64,000 bases of DNA from Pyricularia pennisetigena (taxonomy: Eukaryota; Ascomycota; Sordariomycetes; Magnaporthales; Pyriculariaceae): contig NC_043742.1 in NCBI RefSeq assembly GCF_004337985.1, positions 1,722,176 to 1,786,175 of the forward strand, written 5' to 3'. The notes beneath the pieces were generated by a model. It was not told the DNA's origin. It made no database searches and was given only the letters and a program-made list of their open reading frames with translations. Each line of letters begins with the position of its first letter. Positions within the stretch are counted from its first letter, which is position 1. Both the position numbers and the translations under genes were made by a program. This document shows, piece by piece, positions 11,232-23,948 of the stretch.

Positions 11232-12280
11232 ATGGCGGAATCCATGAAGGACGGCAAGTTTCCCCACGACAACATGGTGGCGCCCAAGTCGAGCCGCGTC
11301 ATGCCCCTCTTCTCGCTCAAGGGCCGCACCGCCATCGTGTCTGGTGCCGGTGCCGGAATTGGGCTTGCCGTGGCGGAGGCGTTCGCCGAGGCTGGCGCCA
11401 ACGTCGCCATCTGGTTCAACAGCAACAAGGCGGCGCACGACCGCGCAAAGGATATCGAGCGCGAGTATGGTGTTACTTGTAAGTATTGTTTATTATGCTA
11501 CTGCAACAATTTTTTTCTCCCCTCTTTTTCGGGTGGCCCACCTGCTTCTGCTTCAATTTGCTTTTGATTACGCCGCAAGCCCACGGGACACCAAAGATGA
11601 TGGCAATGCACATTTTACAGTATACTAAGGACTGACACCCCCCCGCAGGCAAGGCATACCAAGTCAACGTGACGTCGTACGAGGAGGTTGAGAAGGCGAT
11701 CAACCAAGGCGTCAAGGACCTCAACGGCCGCCTCGACGTCTTCGTGGCCAACTCCGGCATCGCTTGGGAGCAGGGCCCCCTGCTGGACGGCGGGCTGGAC
11801 CACTACAAGAAGGTCATGACGACCAACATGGACGGCACCATCTACTGCGCGCGGGTGGCGGGCCAGCACTGGCGGCGGCAGAAGAAGGAAGGAACGACGA
11901 TCGACGGCAAGCCCCTCGAGAACTACACGTACGGAAGCTTCATTGCGACGGGTTCCATGAGCGGGCACATTGTCAACGTGCCGCAGCTGCAGACGGCGTA
12001 CAACGCGGCTAAAGCTGGCATCATCCACATGTGCCGCAGCCTGGGAGTCGAGTGGACCGGGTTCGCTAGGGCGAACTCGGTGTCGCCGGGCTACATCAAC
12101 ACCGAGATCTCGTCCTTTGCCCCGCCAGAGGTCAAGAACGCCTGGAAGGACAAGATCCCCATGGGTAGGGAGGGCGAGACGAGCGAGCTGAAGGGCGTCT
12201 ACTTGTACTTGGCGTCGGACGCGTCGTCCTACACAACCGGGACGGATATCTGCGTCGACGGTGGGTATGCCGCGCCGTAA
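11232..12280 (+). CDS. NADP(H)-dependent SDR, mannitol dehydrogenase / L-xylulose (sorbose) reductase type
   Basis: Two exons (11232-11478 and 11649-12280) encode 292 residues. It is a classical short-chain dehydrogenase: the Rossmann motif GAGAGIG is at 38-44, NSG at 117-119, Asn142, catalytic Ser185, and the YxxxK pair Tyr200/Lys204 in AYNAAKAG. The C-terminal signature TGTDICVDGGYA follows. The N-terminal MPLFSLKGRTAIVSGAG and the C-terminal block are typical of the fungal group holding NADP-mannitol dehydrogenase, L-xylulose reductase and SOU1-type sorbose reductase, which interconvert a ketose and a polyol in the cytosol. The exact substrate cannot be chosen from sequence. The intron interrupts a Cys codon (T|GC) and has a GTAAGT donor. 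Confidence 0.86.
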
Positions 12281-12427
12281 ATGGTGGGAGACCATAATGA
12301 GTTTGGGAGGATGCTGTGGAATGTAGGCTGGGGAATTCTGATTCTATTGGCTGGTTTGGTGTTGTTGAGGTTTAAAAGAGTGTGGTAAGAATTACGAGAT
12401 ATCAGCTTAATGTCCAGGGAGATAAAA

Positions 12428-12428
<1 letters not shown>

Positions 12429-12459
<31 letters not shown>
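12429..12459. repeat. Poly(A) tract, 31 A
   Basis: An uninterrupted run of 31 A lies about 150 bp past the SDR stop codon. It could be simple homopolymer expansion in the 3' flank. No element body was recognised on either side. Confidence 0.95.
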
Positions 12460-12461
<2 letters not shown>

Positions 12462-12597
12462 ATTCCAAGCGTGACTAGGTACCATGGCCATGCTGACTGT
12501 TTCAGACGATTCAAGAGTTCGACTGATGTGTGTGAGGTCATTGATTCTGTTTTGTCCCTGAGAAACAATGACCGGCCAATGGCAATATGCTTTTTCG

Positions 12598-12634
12598 TTT
12601 TTTTTTTTTTTTCTCTCTCTCTCTCTCTCTCTCT
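12598..12634. repeat. T-run followed by (CT)11 microsatellite
   Basis: Fifteen T are followed by eleven CT units. The repeat lies in the intergenic region upstream of calcineurin A and is a likely length-variable marker. Confidence 0.95.
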
Positions 12635-13771
12635 TTAAAAACAAAAAAGAACGGTACCAATGAAGTTTACTCAATATACGCCCTATCCATTTTAGGGGAA
12701 GCTAAAGTCTGAAAATGCATCGCAACGGGAAGCTGGTGTCCGATAATTGACTGGTTGTATTGCTAACCTTGCTGTCATCTCATTTTCTAGACCAGAGTAG
12801 AGGTAGACTAGACACGCAGGTACTCCTATGTCTGTGTTTCCGGCCGGTCTCCGAACATCTTTAATCAATATTAGCACAAAGCCCTTGGGTACCAAATTTC
12901 ATGTCGATGATTAAGAAAGTAGGCCGCCATGTAAAGATCTTTCAGATGACAGGCATATTGGATTGTATCGCATCCGTCAAATGAATTAGAAAAAGAAGCA
13001 AGCGACGTTTACAAAATCCTCCATAGCTTCAATTCCATGTCGAGTGCCGCCCGTAGGTACAAGGGAGGAACCCGGCATCTCCTACACATACGAACCTTGC
13101 GAGGGGCAACTGGCCTTTAAACCACCGCAACAAGAAAGTGGGGTACAAGGGTTCACCGCAAAAGTACACCCTGGACCCAGGTACCATATCTTCTTCCATC
13201 ACCCCCGTCAAATCCCCTAATCCACATTGGCACAAAACCCCTCCTCGGTCCATCGTTTGCCTCTCCCCATTCCCTACTGCCAGCCAGCCAGCCAGACAAA
13301 CCCACGCAGACCGCACTTGACTTGACCTGTCATCTTCAGAACCCATTCGTGTTTCTGCCTGTGGTTGTCGGACCTTCATTCCTACCTGTTTGTCTTAGCT
13401 TCCACGGTTATAGTAACCATTTTTTTTATTGGTACCCTGTCAACAAATGCGGCCTTAGCCAGCTTGTCTGCATAACTTTCCATAGGCCACGCAGGACGAC
13501 GCGTACAGTTTTTTTTTGTCCACGATCCGATTCTGGGCCGGCCTCCCTTCCCTCTCCCACCACGCCTTCAACTTTGCCAAACGTCGCAACAAGAGAAATC
13601 CAAAAGTTACACGGATTTCCTTTGTCGCGCGACATAGCCCTTTGGCAACACCTTCATTGATAGTCTTGTTTTCCTGTTGGCTCGCAATAAATCATTAGCA
13701 CGCTCAACCCGCATATTGTCCCACAAACCGCCACCCGCGTGTTCGCCCCGCCCAACCGCTCGCAGCCCGCC

Positions 13772-15899
13772 ATGGAGAATGACGGCGGCGCCAATGCGCC
13801 CATCTCCAACGAGGAGCGCCGCAACATCCAGGTTGACAATGCCATCCGTGCCATTCGCGAGAAGAAGCCTCTTCCCGAGATCGACTTTTCGATCCACACC
13901 ATGGAAGATGGCACCCAGGTGAACACGGCCGAGCGAGTCTGCAAAGGTATGCACAAAGCCTCGACTTGACTGCTCTCTTTGAGTAGGGCCCAATAGCATG
14001 TTCATGTCCCTTTTGCTAATCACGATCTTTCCAACTACAGATGTCCAAGCCCCTGCCATGTTCAAGCCCACCGATGAGCAGTTCTTCGAAGACGAAAGCC
14101 ACGAGAAGCCCGACATCGCCTTCCTCAAGCAGCACTTTTATCGCGAGGGTCGCCTGACCCACGAACAAGCCCTTTGGATCCTGAAGAAGGGCACCGAGAT
14201 CCTGCGCAGCGAGCCCAACCTGCTGGAGATGGATGCCCCCATCACGGTCTGCGGCGACGTCCACGGCCAGTACTATGACTTGATGAAGCTCTTTGAGGTC
14301 GGTGGCGACCCGGCCGAGACGCGCTATCTGTTCCTGGGAGACTACGTCGACCGTGGCTACTTTAGCATCGAGTGCGTCCTATACCTTTGGTGTTTGAAGA
14401 TACACTACCCCAAGACTTTGTGGTTGTTGCGCGGTAACCACGAGTGCCGTCACTTGACGGATTACTTCACATTCAAGCTTGAATGCAAGCACAAGTACTC
14501 GGAGGCAGTTTACGATGCCTGCATGGAATCCTTCTGCAGTCTTCCTTTGGCTGCTGTCATGAACAAGCAGTTCCTTTGCATCCACGGTGGTCTGAGCCCA
14601 GAGTTGCACACTTTGGACGACATCAGAAATGTAAGCGCAACCGATCCCTTGGAACATACAATAGAAGAAGAAGAAAAAAACCCCCGCTCCATCAGATCTT
14701 GATAGCAACGCTTGGTTGCTCCCAATTACTGTGGCTGTCGTGTCTTTTGCGCCGTGTCCCGTTGTCCTATAGCTAATCATTGCGATTCGCCACCTGTACA
14801 GATTGACCGATTCAGGGAACCGCCCACACAAGGTCTGATGTGCGACATCCTTTGGGCAGACCCCCTCGAGGATTTTGGACAAGAAAAGACTAGTGATTTC
14901 TTCCTTCACAACCACGTCCGAGGATGCTCATATTTTTTTTCATACCCTGCCGCATGCGCATTTCTGGAAAAGAACAATCTCCTGTCCGTCATTCGAGCGC
15001 ACGAGGCTCAAGATGCCGGGTACCGAATGTATCGCAAGACCCGCACCACCGGTTTCCCGAGTGTTATGACCATCTTCTCAGCGCCAAACTACCTCGACGT
15101 GTACAACAACAAGGCTGCGGTTCTCAAGTATGAGAACAACGTCATGAACATCAGGCAGTTCAACTGCACCCCGCATCCGTACTGGCTCCCCAACTTCATG
15201 GACGTCTTCACCTGGTCACTGCCATTCGTGGGAGAAAAGATTACCGACATGCTGCTGGCCATCCTTGGGACGTGCTCCGAGGAGGAGTTGCGCGAGGGCG
15301 ACTCGTCGTCCACGTCGCCGGGTCCCCAGTCGCCACCTCAGACACCAGCCCTTCCCGAAGCCGCCGGCGACGGCGACGGATCGTCCACATCGGCAAACGC
15401 AGCTGCAATGGATCCCGAATCGATCGAGTTCAAGCGGAGGGCGATCAAGAACAAGATCCTGGCCATTGGCAGGCTTTCGCGTGTGTTCCAGGTCCTCCGA
15501 GAAGAGTCTGAGAGGGTCACGGAGCTCAAGACGGTGTCTGGCGGCCGTTTGCCCGCCGGCACGCTCATGTTGGGCGCCGAGGGTATCAAGAACGCCATCA
15601 GCAGCTTTGAGGACGCGCGCAAGGTTGATCTTCAGAACGAGAGGCTCCCACCCAGCCACGAAGAGGTTGTCAGACAGAACGAAGAGGAGCGTGCGCAAGC
15701 GCTGGAGCGGGCAACCAAGGAGGCCGACAACGATAAGAAGCTACAGACTCTGTCGCGCAGGTTGAGCACGTGAGTCACAAACTCATCTTGGCACCACCGG
15801 CAAATTGCAACGGATGCTTGCTGGCTCATGGTGCGTTGATACTGACCTGTACGGGCATCTGCTCACAAAAGATCTTCTAGCAGTGACCGCAAGAAATAG
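13772..15899 (+). CDS. cna1: Calcineurin A, catalytic subunit (Ca2+/calmodulin-dependent PP2B)
   Basis: Four exons: 13772-13946, 14041-14630, 14802-15769 and 15881-15899, encoding 583 residues. It is the Ser/Thr phosphatase that, with calcineurin B and calmodulin, acts on targets such as Crz1 in stress and morphogenesis signalling. The metal-binding motifs are GDVHG (130-134), GDYVDRG (158-164) and GNHE (190-193). The calcineurin-B-binding helix, calmodulin-binding segment ([20 protein letters not shown]) and autoinhibitory region ([17 protein letters not shown]) are all intact. A Ser/Pro/Thr-rich spacer separates the catalytic core from the regulatory tail. The last exon is inferred: reading on past 15769 gives an immediate stop inside a GTGAGT donor, and joining to 15881 adds SDRKK. 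The ATG at 13772 starts at MENDGG; an upstream in-frame ATG at 13739 is less likely. Confidence 0.95.
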
Positions 15900-16482
15900 A
15901 CAGCTAGGGGCTCTACCTGTTTTTTTTTTCTTTCCCCTTGTAATGTATACCAAAGGTCACCTTTCGCCGTGGCGGTATGATAATCCAATGGGCTAGCAGC
16001 AATGGAGTATCCAACAAACATAGACGATATATCATCCCCGTGGGTACAGGTCGATGTCTCACTCCTCATTGCGAGGAAAGGTACAGGACAAGGATGTGTA
16101 TGGGGATGTCATTTACTTCTTTTTTTCCTTTCTCGAAACAGTGTCTTGTGGAAAGACATAAACAAACAGAAGGAGAAAGAAGACCCGCGGCTAGACCGAG
16201 GAGCCCCAGTATTACGCAGCGTAGATCGTGCTTTACACGGCACGGCACGGCAAGCAATGGCTCGGGGGGAACTCTGATAGGTGATGGTAGATGTATGAAC
16301 GGGTACTGAAGCTGGCGGCTGGCACATAGCTCGCAAATGAGTAACGATGGAATTTCTCTCTCCCTCTTCATTATTCGTCTTGGAAGTTTGACCTTCCTTA
16401 CGAACCTGTGCCCTTAACGGAGAGAACCAAGATGGATAAGACTGTGAGCTGGGCTTGGTACAATCGGGAGCCTCATCAGATC
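15900..16482. other. Intergenic, convergent 3' ends
   Basis: This lies between the 3' ends of calcineurin A and the cyclase-family gene. No gene or repeat beyond short T runs was recognised. Confidence 0.55.
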
Positions 16483-17938
16483 TCAAAAGATGGCCAGGAT
16501 GTTTGGTGGACTGTGTATGGGTGGGTGGTTTAGGTTTCACAATCGTCAGCTTGACCGCCCACGAGGAAAAGGCAAAAGGTAGGGCCTCGCTACGAAGACA
16601 AAATTCCAACACCAGAAAAAGGACTCACCTAGCAACGCCTCCAGTCACGTTGCACGGCTCGCTGGCGACGAAAAACGACCAGCGGCGCTCCTTTCTGCAG
16701 TGCTCGGCCAGCCTCTCGAGGTCAAACAGCTCACCGATGGGACAGCCCCAGCCGGCAAGGAGGACCTCGTGCATGTACCAGTCCTCCCTGGAGGGCCAGC
16801 ACTCGAAGCTGGGCTGGTCGCCAGCCACGGCGCTAAAGTTGTCCCAGATCCAGCGCAGCACCTCGCGGGACTGCTCGACGCCGCCAAAGGTGTGCGGTTG
16901 GCGTGCGCGCGCGGCCTCGACCTCGGCCGCGGGCTTCCTGGCCAGCGCGGCCGTCCACCCGGACCGGATCAGGAGCACGTCGCCGAAGCGCGGGGTCGTG
17001 CCGTCCTGGAACGCCAGGCAGTCGAGCATGTCGCGCAGCGTGATGGGCGAGGTCGAAAAGTGGTCAAAGGGCTTGCCGGTCGCGGTGCGCCAGGCCTCAA
17101 AGTCGACCAGGATCGCCCGCCCGACTATGCCCCTCTCGGCCCAGGCGTGGATGCCGTTGGTGGTGGAGGGTTTGCCGTGCGAGTTGCAGCTGTGGATGTC
17201 TTCCATGGTGACGCCGTTGTAGAAGAGCTGTTGGTGGGGGGTTTTTATTTTTATTTTTTTTTTTTTGGTCATTGCGGATGTGTGAGTGACTGAACTTTTG
17301 TTTTCCTTGAGTTGTGTTCATACGGGGAAACTGGAAGCAGGTATACTACAACACCGACTCAAGGAAAGTATGATGCGAGTCCCCCTCTGAATATGGGGAG
17401 GGGGATTCTCTCTTATATCTTTTACTATTACGTTACCTTTTCCTTTTGGTAGCCAAAGTGGCGCAGGCCGTCCCACTGGCTCGAGACCTGCGAGTTGAAG
17501 GACCACTCATCGTCGTTGACGGTCCGGGGCAGCTTGTTGAAGATGCGCTGGTGGAAGACCTTGCGCTCGAAAAAGGCCCCTTCTTTCTGGGCGTCCAGAG
17601 GCCAGTTCAGACCGATGCTGTTGTGGCCGGATGGGCATTATCATTGTTAGTCAATCGCCCGTCGCTAAGGGGTATAACTAGCACGAGAGGGACCGTTGAA
17701 AAGTTGTGATCAAAAACGGGAAAACAATAAATTACCGGACACCGGTACGAATCTCGGTCTGGGCCGCCTTTGCCACCCGCTCGTTGGTCTGACGGTTCAG
17801 GAAGCCTAGCTCATCCGAGACGCCGTACAGGCCCCATGCCGAGAGGTGGGGGTCCCCGGCCCGAAGAGGGAGGCTGTCGAAGTCCGGGACACCGTTCTCG
17901 TTTAGTTTGATATCTGGATTGGTTGAGGCGGCCGCCAT
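16483..17938 (-). CDS. Cyclase-family (kynurenine-formamidase-like) hydrolase
   Basis: Four exons on the minus strand: 17938-17736, 17617-17437, 17227-16629 and 16510-16483, together 336 residues. The spliced product reads GVRIGLNWPLDAQ, SSQWDGLRHFGYQKEK, LFYNGVTMEDIHS and ends GGVASPPNILAIF. These are blocks shared by fungal members of the Cyclase family (PF04199), a metal-dependent hydrolase fold also found in bacterial kynurenine formamidase. The natural substrate in fungi is not established. The last exon is only 28 nt and was placed because it restores the conserved SPPN...AIF end. Without it the frame stops at once in the GTGAGT donor after GGVAR. No flanking gene suggests a tryptophan pathway. 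There is no obvious signal peptide, so it is probably cytosolic. Confidence 0.83.
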
Positions 17939-19843
17939 GATAGTGGGGGGGTTTCTTTGTTGCTGCTTTATTTTGGTTTTCTCTTCCCAACTTAATTCCC
18001 AGAGTAGTATGTAGCGATCGGACTATGCAACGCTTACAAGATATGAATGGCCCAATGCGCAGGTTGATGGGAAGATGGATGGGCGCTCTCAATTTCTGCG
18101 CACAGGCTCAGTCCATGTCGAGACAAACAAATTTACAGATTGAAGCTGAGAATCACGGGCGAACATGACAAGTGTTGCAACTCTCGTCTGATCGATGCAA
18201 TGCCTCGAAAAAAAAAAAAAAACCGGTCGTCTATCGGGCCATGAACCGAACAGGAACCCCGCCCTAACCGATATGGGTCCGATGGCAACTGTCTGTTGGA
18301 GCAAAACACTTGGACGCATCATTTCTAATCTAGTCTGGAAGCAAATCAAATGCCGAAAAGATTCAAACAATTGAGTTTCGGTTCTTTTATTTTATACTTT
18401 ATCTTTTGAATCGTCTTGCGACAACAAACAATGCATCCCGCTCATCCTTGTTCCAAGTCAAAGCTGATGATATATCGCACTACTTTGTAAGCCTCCGAGA
18501 ATGAATCTGTGTATATACACCCTTACCTATACGGGATTCTGTTACAATCAATGCACCGGCCGCTTATTACCATGCTACATTGCGAATACAACCGACAAAG
18601 TTTGTCTTCGTCATGTTTACCCTCGACTTAATTATTCTCTCTCCTTCCCCCCACTTCGCTTTACGACTGTAGATCTATCAGGTTCGGGTGAACATCGGAT
18701 TTTATCATCCCATCGACCGACTAAGCCCAAAGATTCATGACTCGTCTCTTTGTCTGTTTCTTTTTTGCGTTGCTTGATGAGAGCAACAGTAGCCTTCCGA
18801 TCGACATACGCACAGATACGACATACTACCCAAGGTAGTAGGTAGTATGTATGGATATACCTTGTATACTTGGATGGCAACGGCAAACGGCACAACAACA
18901 AAGCAAAGAGCCTCATTTCGATACACGAAGACCGACCAACTTGTCACCACCGTTCCTGTCCCTTACAATATCACTTATCATCCAGGCACTGAACGCAGTA
19001 CATGCCGTCGTCTGATGACGAGATGCACGCCATCGAGATTGCCTCGACCTAGTAGACCTTTGAGAGGAAATACCCCCAGTGTTTCCACCCATCATCTCAG
19101 GTTTAAACACATTCTAGAACTAGAGCAGAAGTAGAACTAGTCTAGAACCCGAAGCCACACACCACCGTGCCGCATCTCATCACACCTTGGTCCCAGTTTT
19201 GCATCTAGTCATCTTTCTTTCGCCAGATATGCTTGCTTTCCTTGTCCAAGCAGGGGAGGGGTTCCCTCCCTCATTCCTAAGCGCCCACCTGCCTGCCCGC
19301 TTTGACATTTTACAGTTACTTCGACGAGCCAAAAACCCACACACCCAAAAAGATGATTCTTGGCTTCTCCTCCTGTGGGTTTTTTTCTTCTTCTTCTTCT
19401 TCTTTTTAACCCCTCTTCTAGAAGCCTTCTCCACTTCCTTCTGTTGCCTACGCGCCCGGAGAGTCGAGAGTCGTGGCTGCGACCTGGCAGTCTGCAATGT
19501 CACGTCGTGCAGCCAACCCACACGCACACGCACACGCGCGTACAACCACCGGGCCCAGCCCGGCGAGCCAGGCACCCACTGCTCGAGGGAAGGGGGTTCA
19601 GTTTCGTGCAGCAGTTGTCAGTAGGTACGCGGTCCCTCCCTCTCTTTCTGTCCCACCCCTTTATTTTGTTCTAGTTCCCCTCACGCTTTCCCCTTGATCA
19701 AGGTCGGCCAGGTAGGGTAGGGTACCTTTTCTCCTCCATTTCTTCTTCTTTTTCTGTCTTTTGCTCCCTTTTTAAACCACCCCCCCCCCCCTCTAAAAAG
19801 AAGAATGTAGATGTACGCCCCTCCGCTTTGATCAAGGCACCTT
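17939..19843. other. Intergenic upstream of cyclase-family gene
   Basis: This is the promoter side of the cyclase-family gene (-). It holds the palindrome CTAGTCTAG at 19137-19145 in a CTAGAAC-rich cluster (19113-19148), a (TTC)n stretch near 19388 and a CACACG repeat near 19521. Several short frames exist but none is convincing. Confidence 0.45.
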
Positions 19844-19925
19844 NNNNNNNNNNNNNNNNNNNNNNNNNNNNNNNNNNNNNNNNNNNNNNNNNNNNNNNNN
19901 NNNNNNNNNNNNNNNNNNNNNNNNN
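19844..19925. other. Assembly gap, 82 N
   Basis: There is a run of 82 undetermined bases, followed directly by 19 A. The break probably reflects a homopolymer that could not be assembled. The true length is unknown. Confidence 1.
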
Positions 19926-21253
19926 AAAAAAAAAAAAAAAAAAAGCCAGCCAGGCAGGGAAAAACAGGGCTTGACGATATTGTTTCATGCAAAAACTCAT
20001 ACTGCTGTTGATTCACTCCCTCCCTCTTTCTCTCCCCCTCCCTCCTCCTTTGCTTGTCTGACGGGAAAGCGATTGGCAAAAAACGGCGGGTTTTACTTTT
20101 CCCCCCCATCTTTCGAGCTTTGTCGTGATCATCGTCTCCCCATTGCAAATCCTTTCTGAGTAAGGAGAAGCAAAAAACTCAAAAAAAAATAGTCTCTAAA
20201 TGTTCGGTTCGGCGTCCGGTCCGGATCGTCTGCTCCTATCCGGGCATCATCCCGTGTTCCTTTTTTTCCCTTTTCTTCACAGCTCGTCCCTGCTGGGGGG
20301 AATGGGGCGGAGGAGACAAAAAAGACCCGCCATTTTGGCAGCAAACGCTTGACATCGCAACACAATCTCTACTGTAGTTAGACGCTCGGGGGGTGTGGAC
20401 CCAGAAAAAGAGGGTGGGAAAAAAGTGACGTGATCAAGATAGTTACCCAGTCCCTTGTCTTTTCGCGATAAGCAACCTCAGCCAGAATGAACACACCAAA
20501 TGGCTGCACCTGCTTTCTCGGCGCATGAGAAACCCACAAGATTGGTGTCCACTTCTGCCGGGCGGGATATCCGTGGTAGTGCACTTTTGCGTACCGCTGT
20601 CAATGTTACCTGGCGTCGTCTCCTGGACTTCGACACTTATTACGAATCGCGTCACTTTGCATTCTGTGCAGGAAAGAATAGTTCTGCCATAGGAATGGAT
20701 ACCAATGCGATAGGAACAAGCCCGGATAAACACCAACGTCCTGTTTTTTTATTTGTCCCCGAAATCCCGATCCTTAGGCATGATATATCTGATAAGACAG
20801 CGGGCAGAAAGACGCAAAAATATCAACTCCATTCAAACCCCAGTCATTCGCTACCCAGCTTGTAATCCTGACCCAGTAGTTGTCATTGCAGAAACACCGA
20901 ATAAAGTAACTCCATCTCCACCCATCTTTGATGCCTTGCAAACAACCACCGGGGTTTTTCTACCGCAGACCGCTCAAACGGCTCTGGACTCCCTGTCCGA
21001 ATCCCATACTGTATCTCCTTTATGGTACGAAGAGAAAAAAGAAAACATGAGGCGTTCGCTACATATGATACAGAGTATTAGGAAATAGACAATATGAGAA
21101 TAATCCAACCATCATTACCTCATTTCATGTATTACAGCACCTTGTCAGGCCCAAGGTGTAAGGGTCATGGTTGAAGAACAGAAAGTGTTTTGACCAACAA
21201 TGAAAGGAAAAAAAAAAGGTGATAAAGGGTCAAGGCTCAAATGACTTAGGGTA
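19926..21253. other. Intergenic, 3' flank of Zn2Cys6 regulator
   Basis: This lies between the assembly gap and the stop codon of the minus-strand regulator gene. A plus-strand frame at 20500-20865 starts with ATG but shows no family resemblance. I do not call a gene here. Confidence 0.45.
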
Positions 21254-23948
21254 TCAGAACATGATCCATTCGACCTCGACGCCAGGTCCCCCTATACACT
21301 TGCCCCAGTTGAATGGACTGCTTCGTGTCAGGCTTGGAAGTCGCATGTTGTTGTTATTGTTGAGAATGTTGATGTGGCGCCCGCTGCCGATGTAATCGTC
21401 TTCTGCGCACGTCTCGCCACTCCAGAGACGCTCGAGGATCTCAAGAGCCGACATGTTGTTCATGTAGCCACTGCGTGCCATGATATCGCGGCACTTTGTC
21501 CGCACAATGTTTTGCTGCAGCTCGTTGACGCACTCGCTACCAGCCACAAACAGCGGCCATAGCAGGAATTTCTCAGCGGATGAACCAGATTCAAGGCTGG
21601 TAGCGTAGTAGACGACCTGTGAAACAAGGTTTCGGAAGTTGTTGTGAGACGATGGCGTCTGTGGGCTCGCCAAGCGCTCCGTGTAGAGTAGCGCAGCATA
21701 GCGGAATGCCTCGGACAAGGAACTGAGGTCGCGAATCTGAGCCGGCGTCGGCTGCAACCCGGTCTGCTGAAGAGAAGCAGTAACCCGTTGCGCATCGAAC
21801 GACCAAGCCTGGAGCGAAGCGCGCGCCTCCTTCCATTCGCGCCAAAATGTTGAGCGCTGGCTGTCATAAGTCGGCGCCGAAGTGCTGATGGCAGCCGACA
21901 GAAGCTCATCGTCGCCAAGGGTGTTGCCAAATCCGTTTCCATCAAAACGGATGGGGCCACCACTAGTACCAAACACGTCCACGTTCATATTGTTGCTGGG
22001 CTTGTACACATGTCCCAGCGGCGCGCTGAAAGGGGACTCGGACCGCGGCATCGAGCTGCCCAAGGCGGCATCGTTGTTCTGCACCGGCCTGTGTTGGGAG
22101 AGGAGGTTCAGGCGCCCGAGCTTCACAATGATGGTGAAGAGCTCCCTATCGCACCCGACGAGATTCTCGGCGCCCTGGGGAAGCAGCATTGCTTCCGGCG
22201 AGAAGCCGAAGGAGCTGCCATCAAGCTGGGCCTCGCGGTCGTTGATGCTGGCGGAGATGGCGTCAAAGTAGGTGAAAAGCGCTTCCATCCATGCAGACTC
22301 ATTCGAGGGAGGGTATGAGGTCGTCCTGCGCATTTGCAGGATCTTCTTAACTCCGGCAAATTGGGTATGGAACCTGGCAATCCCCGATTCCGCCATCCTG
22401 TAGTGACAGAGCATAAGGATCGTCGCAAGCACGGAGTCGTGCTTAGACTTGGACACGTCGTTCAATTGTTCATTCAGCAGATGAACAGCAAGGTTACGGT
22501 GCTCGTACTCCTCCTGCATCGACTGGTCTTCTGCTTCAGGCGAGCATGATCGCTTAAACTTCTCTGCAGGCGAGTGTTGGCCAAGGCTGAGCTTCCTCTT
22601 GGTACGCAGGTTGCAGGCGGCCAGGGCGCAGATGGCGTGCTGTAAACTGCGGCTGCTGGTGGCAAGGTGCATAATGTGATCCCGAAAGGGGTTGTTCGGT
22701 CCATCAATAAATACCATCGATGGGCACATTGTGTGTTCATAATAATCGAGGAAGAAGGGCATCTTAGAGATCAGCTCAGCGCTGACGTGCGCCCCCGGAG
22801 TTTCGACTGTCGATGGCCATGACGACGATTGGGGGTGCGAATCCTGGCACGAGGTCGTATCTTCTGCCGGTGGAGAAGCCCCCCAAAAGTGTCCGTTGGA
22901 GTGGACGCTGGAGCTGTAGGCATCAAGGTCTGGGGTTCCCACTACGGTCACAAATCACCCGTCAGCTCTCCATCTTGATAGCCCGTCTGGGCAAACCCCC
23001 GTTGCTTTGCATACCTATGGAGTCGCAGTCAAGCATCAACTTGTTACTAAGATGCACGTCGTAGCTTTCCGAGTGAGAATGTACGCTGGTGCTGTGCTCC
23101 GAAGGCGCATATACCAAGCTTGGGCATGAAGTTGGCGCATTGCGTTGCTCCATGATCATCGCGGCCAAGGGGCTTGGAGTCACTGTAGGAGAGTTGTGTC
23201 CGTTGAAGCCATCGTAGAGGACCGCCGGGCTGTGTAGGAATGGCACATCTTCTCTGGGGAAAGAATGGCTCATAGGCGACAGGTGGTAGTGGTCCATGTC
23301 GTGCATCGATTCAATGGACATGCCCTGGTGACCGCCCAATTTCCCATATCTAAACCCATCCGTGGGAAGACTGGCGGAGAAGGGCATTTGACTCCAATGG
23401 TTATGATGGGCTGTCGGCGTGGTATCTGCAGTTCGTCCTACGCGTTGGGGATCGTAACGGGCGAGATAGGGGGTCGTCGGGCTGGATATCGAGGATGACT
23501 GCTCAGGAACTGGGAGGGAGATGTGAAGGTTCACTGGCCTGCGGCGGGGTGATGAGTTGATCATGTCTTCCGGGTTGTGCCAGTGGCCGGCAGGTGCGGC
23601 GGTTGTCATGGTAGTTGTGGTGGCTGCTCTGGTACGCGTGGGCGAGCTCTTCTTGACTGCTGCGCTGACTGGAGGTGCCTTGGCTATGGGTAGAGACAAC
23701 CCACGTAACTTGCCACGGCTGGCGACACCAACGCCCCAGGTGAGCTGCGTCTTGTATCCCGAACATTCGTTACCGACCTCAAGGCACTGCGAGCAATACG
23801 GTCTTCTCCTGTCACACTTGACATTGCGCTTGGTGCAGGCAAAGCAATCATCAGAGGCACCTCCTGCGGGAGCGCGTCTCCTGCGCTTCCGGGCAGCGGC
23901 AGTGTCCAGCTTTGGAGCAGCCGGTTGGACTGGAGATGAGGACGTCAT
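21254..23948 (-). CDS. Zn2Cys6 transcription factor
   Basis: Two exons (23948-23015 and 22941-21254) give 873 residues from the ATG at 23948. The binuclear zinc cluster has Cys35, 38, 45, 52, 55 and 62 with spacing C-x2-C-x6-C-x6-C-x2-C-x6-C. It is preceded by a basic KRRRR patch that could serve as nuclear localisation signal. The segment right after the cluster, TWGVGVASRGKLRG, is characteristic of a fungal regulator group that includes Moc3-like proteins. A Ser/Pro/His-rich linker leads to a helical C-terminal regulatory domain (exon 2) with FFLDYYEHTMCPSMVF and LATILMLCHYRM. The intron uses a GTATGC donor and interrupts a Val codon. Targets are unknown. Upstream lie 12.2 kb with almost no recognisable genes, unusual for this window. 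Confidence 0.88.

Larger units (their letters stand above)
12281..13771. other. Intergenic with simple repeats, calcineurin A promoter
   Basis: This is the 3' flank of the SDR gene followed by the calcineurin A promoter and leader. It contains a 31-base A run, a (CT)11 microsatellite after a T run, and a pyrimidine-rich leader near 13250-13650. I see no coding region. Confidence 0.5.

Noticed and set aside
16109..16612. Long minus-strand frame as the last exon of the cyclase-family gene
   Set aside because: Splicing to 16510 instead restores the conserved SPPN...AIF end in 28 nt; the long frame is low-complexity and unlike the family.
20500..20865. Plus-strand frame of 121 codons with ATG start
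   Set aside because: No domain, signal or conserved block was seen, and frames of this length arise by chance.
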